Assembly (NCBI RefSeq): GCF_001659605.2
Contig: NC_035176.2
Span: 32,358,716-32,422,715 of the forward strand
Source: Manihot esculenta
Taxonomy: Eukaryota; Streptophyta; Magnoliopsida; Malpighiales; Euphorbiaceae
Direction: 5' to 3'
DNA length: 64,000 bases
In this document: one piece after another, positions 62,156 through 64,000 of the stretch
How the letters are laid out: the number at the start of each line of letters is the position of its first letter
How positions within the stretch are numbered: the stretch's first letter is position 1
Translations under genes and position numbers: made by a program
Notes under the pieces: generated by a model
What the model was told of the DNA's origin: nothing
Database searches by the model: none
What the model saw: only the letters and a program-made list of their open reading frames with translations

Positions 62156-64000
62156 TCAGGATGCTATAGGTTCTCGTACTAAAGTCGGCTGAGCTTGCTG
62201 CTCTCCAACCACTGGCTTCTCGTCTTTGTGTGTCAGAGATTCATCTTCATTTATTTGATCGGACGAGGTAGTATTTTCCTCATTTGTTACTTTAGATGGT
62301 GCGGTTTTTTCATCATTTGTTCCATTTGATAAACTGCTCTTCTCAGAAGGCAGTTTAGGGAGGGACTTCCGCTGTGGCTTCTTTGAATGAACAGGAGAAG
62401 GTCCTTTGGCAGAGTTGCTACGAGACACTCCCTCATCTAAACTTAATCGACCAGGTCGACTACTTTGGCTATGGTTTCCTTCAGAATCTACAGGAGAACT
62501 CTTTCTTCGACCTAACTTAGGAGATTTTGGTCTTGTTGGGGGTATCTGCATACCAATGCAAGTAAAAGAAACTAATGTCAACAAAAATTTTAATAGCCCC
62601 ACTAGCTACTTTTCTACAATCAAAGAACATTTTAACTAAAGAATTGTCAGCACCGACCAGTCTCCTACAATCAAGGAACATTTTAACTAAAACATTATTG
62701 CTACGACATAGAGACAGGATTAACCACATGGATCATCAAAATGCCAACACAAGTGCACAACCTTGGAGATATCCTAAACACAGCAATATCTCTTGCAAGA
62801 TTAATTAATTAAGTTGAAATGCGCACATAGGAGTCCAAAAATCTTGGTAACTTCAGGAGGTTTACCCCGATAACTTTCCCAAATGTACCTTTTAAAAGAA
62901 GCTTAACTTCCTCCAATCTTTAGTAAGACATTCAAACAATATGAGGTAAGTTTTAACTTCAATTCTTCTGTTTTAGTTAATCTTTTCTCCTTCCTTTTCC
63001 TTTGCCTTGGATCTCTGGTGCCCCAACAGTGTAAATGATTGGTAGTCACCCAGAAATTTAGGGTTAAAATGATACTAAAGAGTAAGATGGAAAAAATCTG
63101 AGGTAATAAAAAAACAGCATAAACATGCATATTGTAACAAAAACATCATGCCATACAGCAGCTTAAACTTTCAATACTGATGATCAAATTTCTCAAGCTC
63201 AACTGAAGGAATTAGACATAGATGAAGTGGTAAAATCAAGAGAAAAAGGGGAAGGGGTAGGAAGAAAAAGCGAAATAATGTAATTCCCACTTGGGTGCTC
63301 CTATACATTCAGGAATTACCAACTACAGAAAAGGAATGCTATGTTCAGAATTTTCATTCACTACCACAAAAATATTTAGATAGACTAGGACTCCAAACTA
63401 CATAATGTACAAGTAGTCTACAAGTCCAATACACCAAATTTCAAAACCTTAAGAAGCAGTTGAGGGTCCCCATTGAATTGCCTCAGCTACAACAACATAG
63501 ACCTTTTGAGTAAATTCACTAACATTTAAAAATGAACAATATACTTGCCTTTTTTAGCTCCACCTTAGGTGGTGGAGGCTCCTGGTAGAAGCTAGGCATT
63601 GGTGTTGCTTTAAAGTTCAAACTCTTTCTGAGCAACTTGATCTCAGCTTCTTGGGTTTCCTGTAGGAGGATTTTGCCATGATGGAAAAAGTTCACACAGA
63701 AATCACAGTGAGTCCACTGAAATCATAATTAATTCTAGTATTCTATACCTTGGATTTTGCTTGTAAGGTACTCTTTTCTACTTCCTTGGCATGAATCTTT
63801 TCCTCAAGTTTAGAGTAAAACTGCCCAATGATAGTCAAAAGATAATGTGGATACATTAAGTTGCTGGAGAAGCCAACAAATTGACTCTAGAAGGTTCAAG
63901 AATAAAACAAACCTCTTTCCTTTTCTCAGCTCGTTCATCACACTTAAAGCTAAAACCATAATTTGGAAGTGCACCCACCCTTCGATTTTTGGCCTCTTCT
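62156..64000 (-). CDS. WVD2-like TPX2-domain microtubule protein, 3' part
   Basis: The gene runs off the right edge. Exons seen on the minus strand are >64000..63913, 63820..63749, 63659..63549 and 62545..62156. The product reads [20 protein letters not shown], then [20 protein letters not shown], then [20 protein letters not shown] and [17 protein letters not shown]. This is the KLEEK/TPX2 core shared by WAVE-DAMPENED2 and WDL proteins. The tail is long, Ser/Pro/Lys-rich and disordered, ending [10 protein letters not shown]. These proteins bind and bundle cortical microtubules and affect cell elongation and twisting. The intron between 63549 and 62545 uses a GC donor (AAG|GCAAGT). Start and N-terminus lie outside the window, so the subgroup is not assigned. 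Confidence 0.85.
62612..62692. repeat. Short duplicated block in the WVD2-like intron
   Basis: CTACAATCAA[A/G]GAACATTTTAACTAAA occurs twice, 54 bases apart, inside the intron next to the last exon. Confidence 0.8.

Overview
The window is nuclear DNA from a flowering plant, most likely a eudicot. The evidence is intron-rich genes with plant-specific products (RDR6, BSD2, a SHINE-type AP2 factor, an SPX protein, phospholipase D alpha, a WVD2/TPX2 protein, an EG45-like protein), very AT-rich intergenic DNA, a plant tRNA-Gly(UCC), and layered Ty1/copia, Ty3/gypsy, SINE and Stowaway-type elements. I cannot name the species from the sequence.

Layout. 0-6.9 kb: a two-exon EG45-like gene, a degenerate non-autonomous LTR element, and relics of AFG1-like and PPR genes. 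7.0-8.0 kb: an intact single-exon sugar-phosphate/phosphate translocator-type gene (minus). 9.9 kb: tRNA-Gly(UCC). 11.3-16.0 kb: a segmental tandem duplication carrying one intact RRM-like gene and one broken copy. 16.9-17.3 kb: a polygalacturonase relic. 18.4-23.9 kb: an 11-exon UAP56/SUB2 DECD-box RNA helicase (minus), arranged head to head with a BSD2 Rubisco-assembly chaperone gene (24.45-25.56 kb, plus). 26.2-26.7 kb: a carboxylesterase relic. 27.3-29.4 kb: an SPX-domain gene (minus) with two PHR1-type P1BS sites upstream. 29.6-33.7 kb: AT-rich, mostly non-genic. 34-39.6 kb: RDR6 (plus) with a Stowaway-like MITE in its coding intron. 41.1-41.8 kb: a SHINE/WIN1-type AP2/ERF gene (minus). 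42.4-48.1 kb: a decayed copia element carrying a SINE in one LTR and a 1.37 kb solo-LTR-like insertion in its pol region. 48.1-53 kb: a gypsy remnant between about 0.8 kb direct repeats, with a fresh 296 bp tandem duplication. 54.2-57.1 kb: phospholipase D alpha (plus, four exons). 58.1-60.6 kb: a small DUF4050-like gene. 62.2-64.0 kb: the 3' part of a WVD2-like/TPX2 gene (minus), cut by the window edge.

The genes do not form one pathway, as expected for a plant chromosome. Exon structures were worked out by hand from splice signals and family resemblance. The UAP56 model gives exactly 427 codons, matching my recollection of the plant family. No clearly new system was found. The more interesting points are three inferred GC-AG introns in three unrelated genes, the nested transposon stack with readable target-site duplications, the duplicated RRM-like locus, and the paired P1BS sites.
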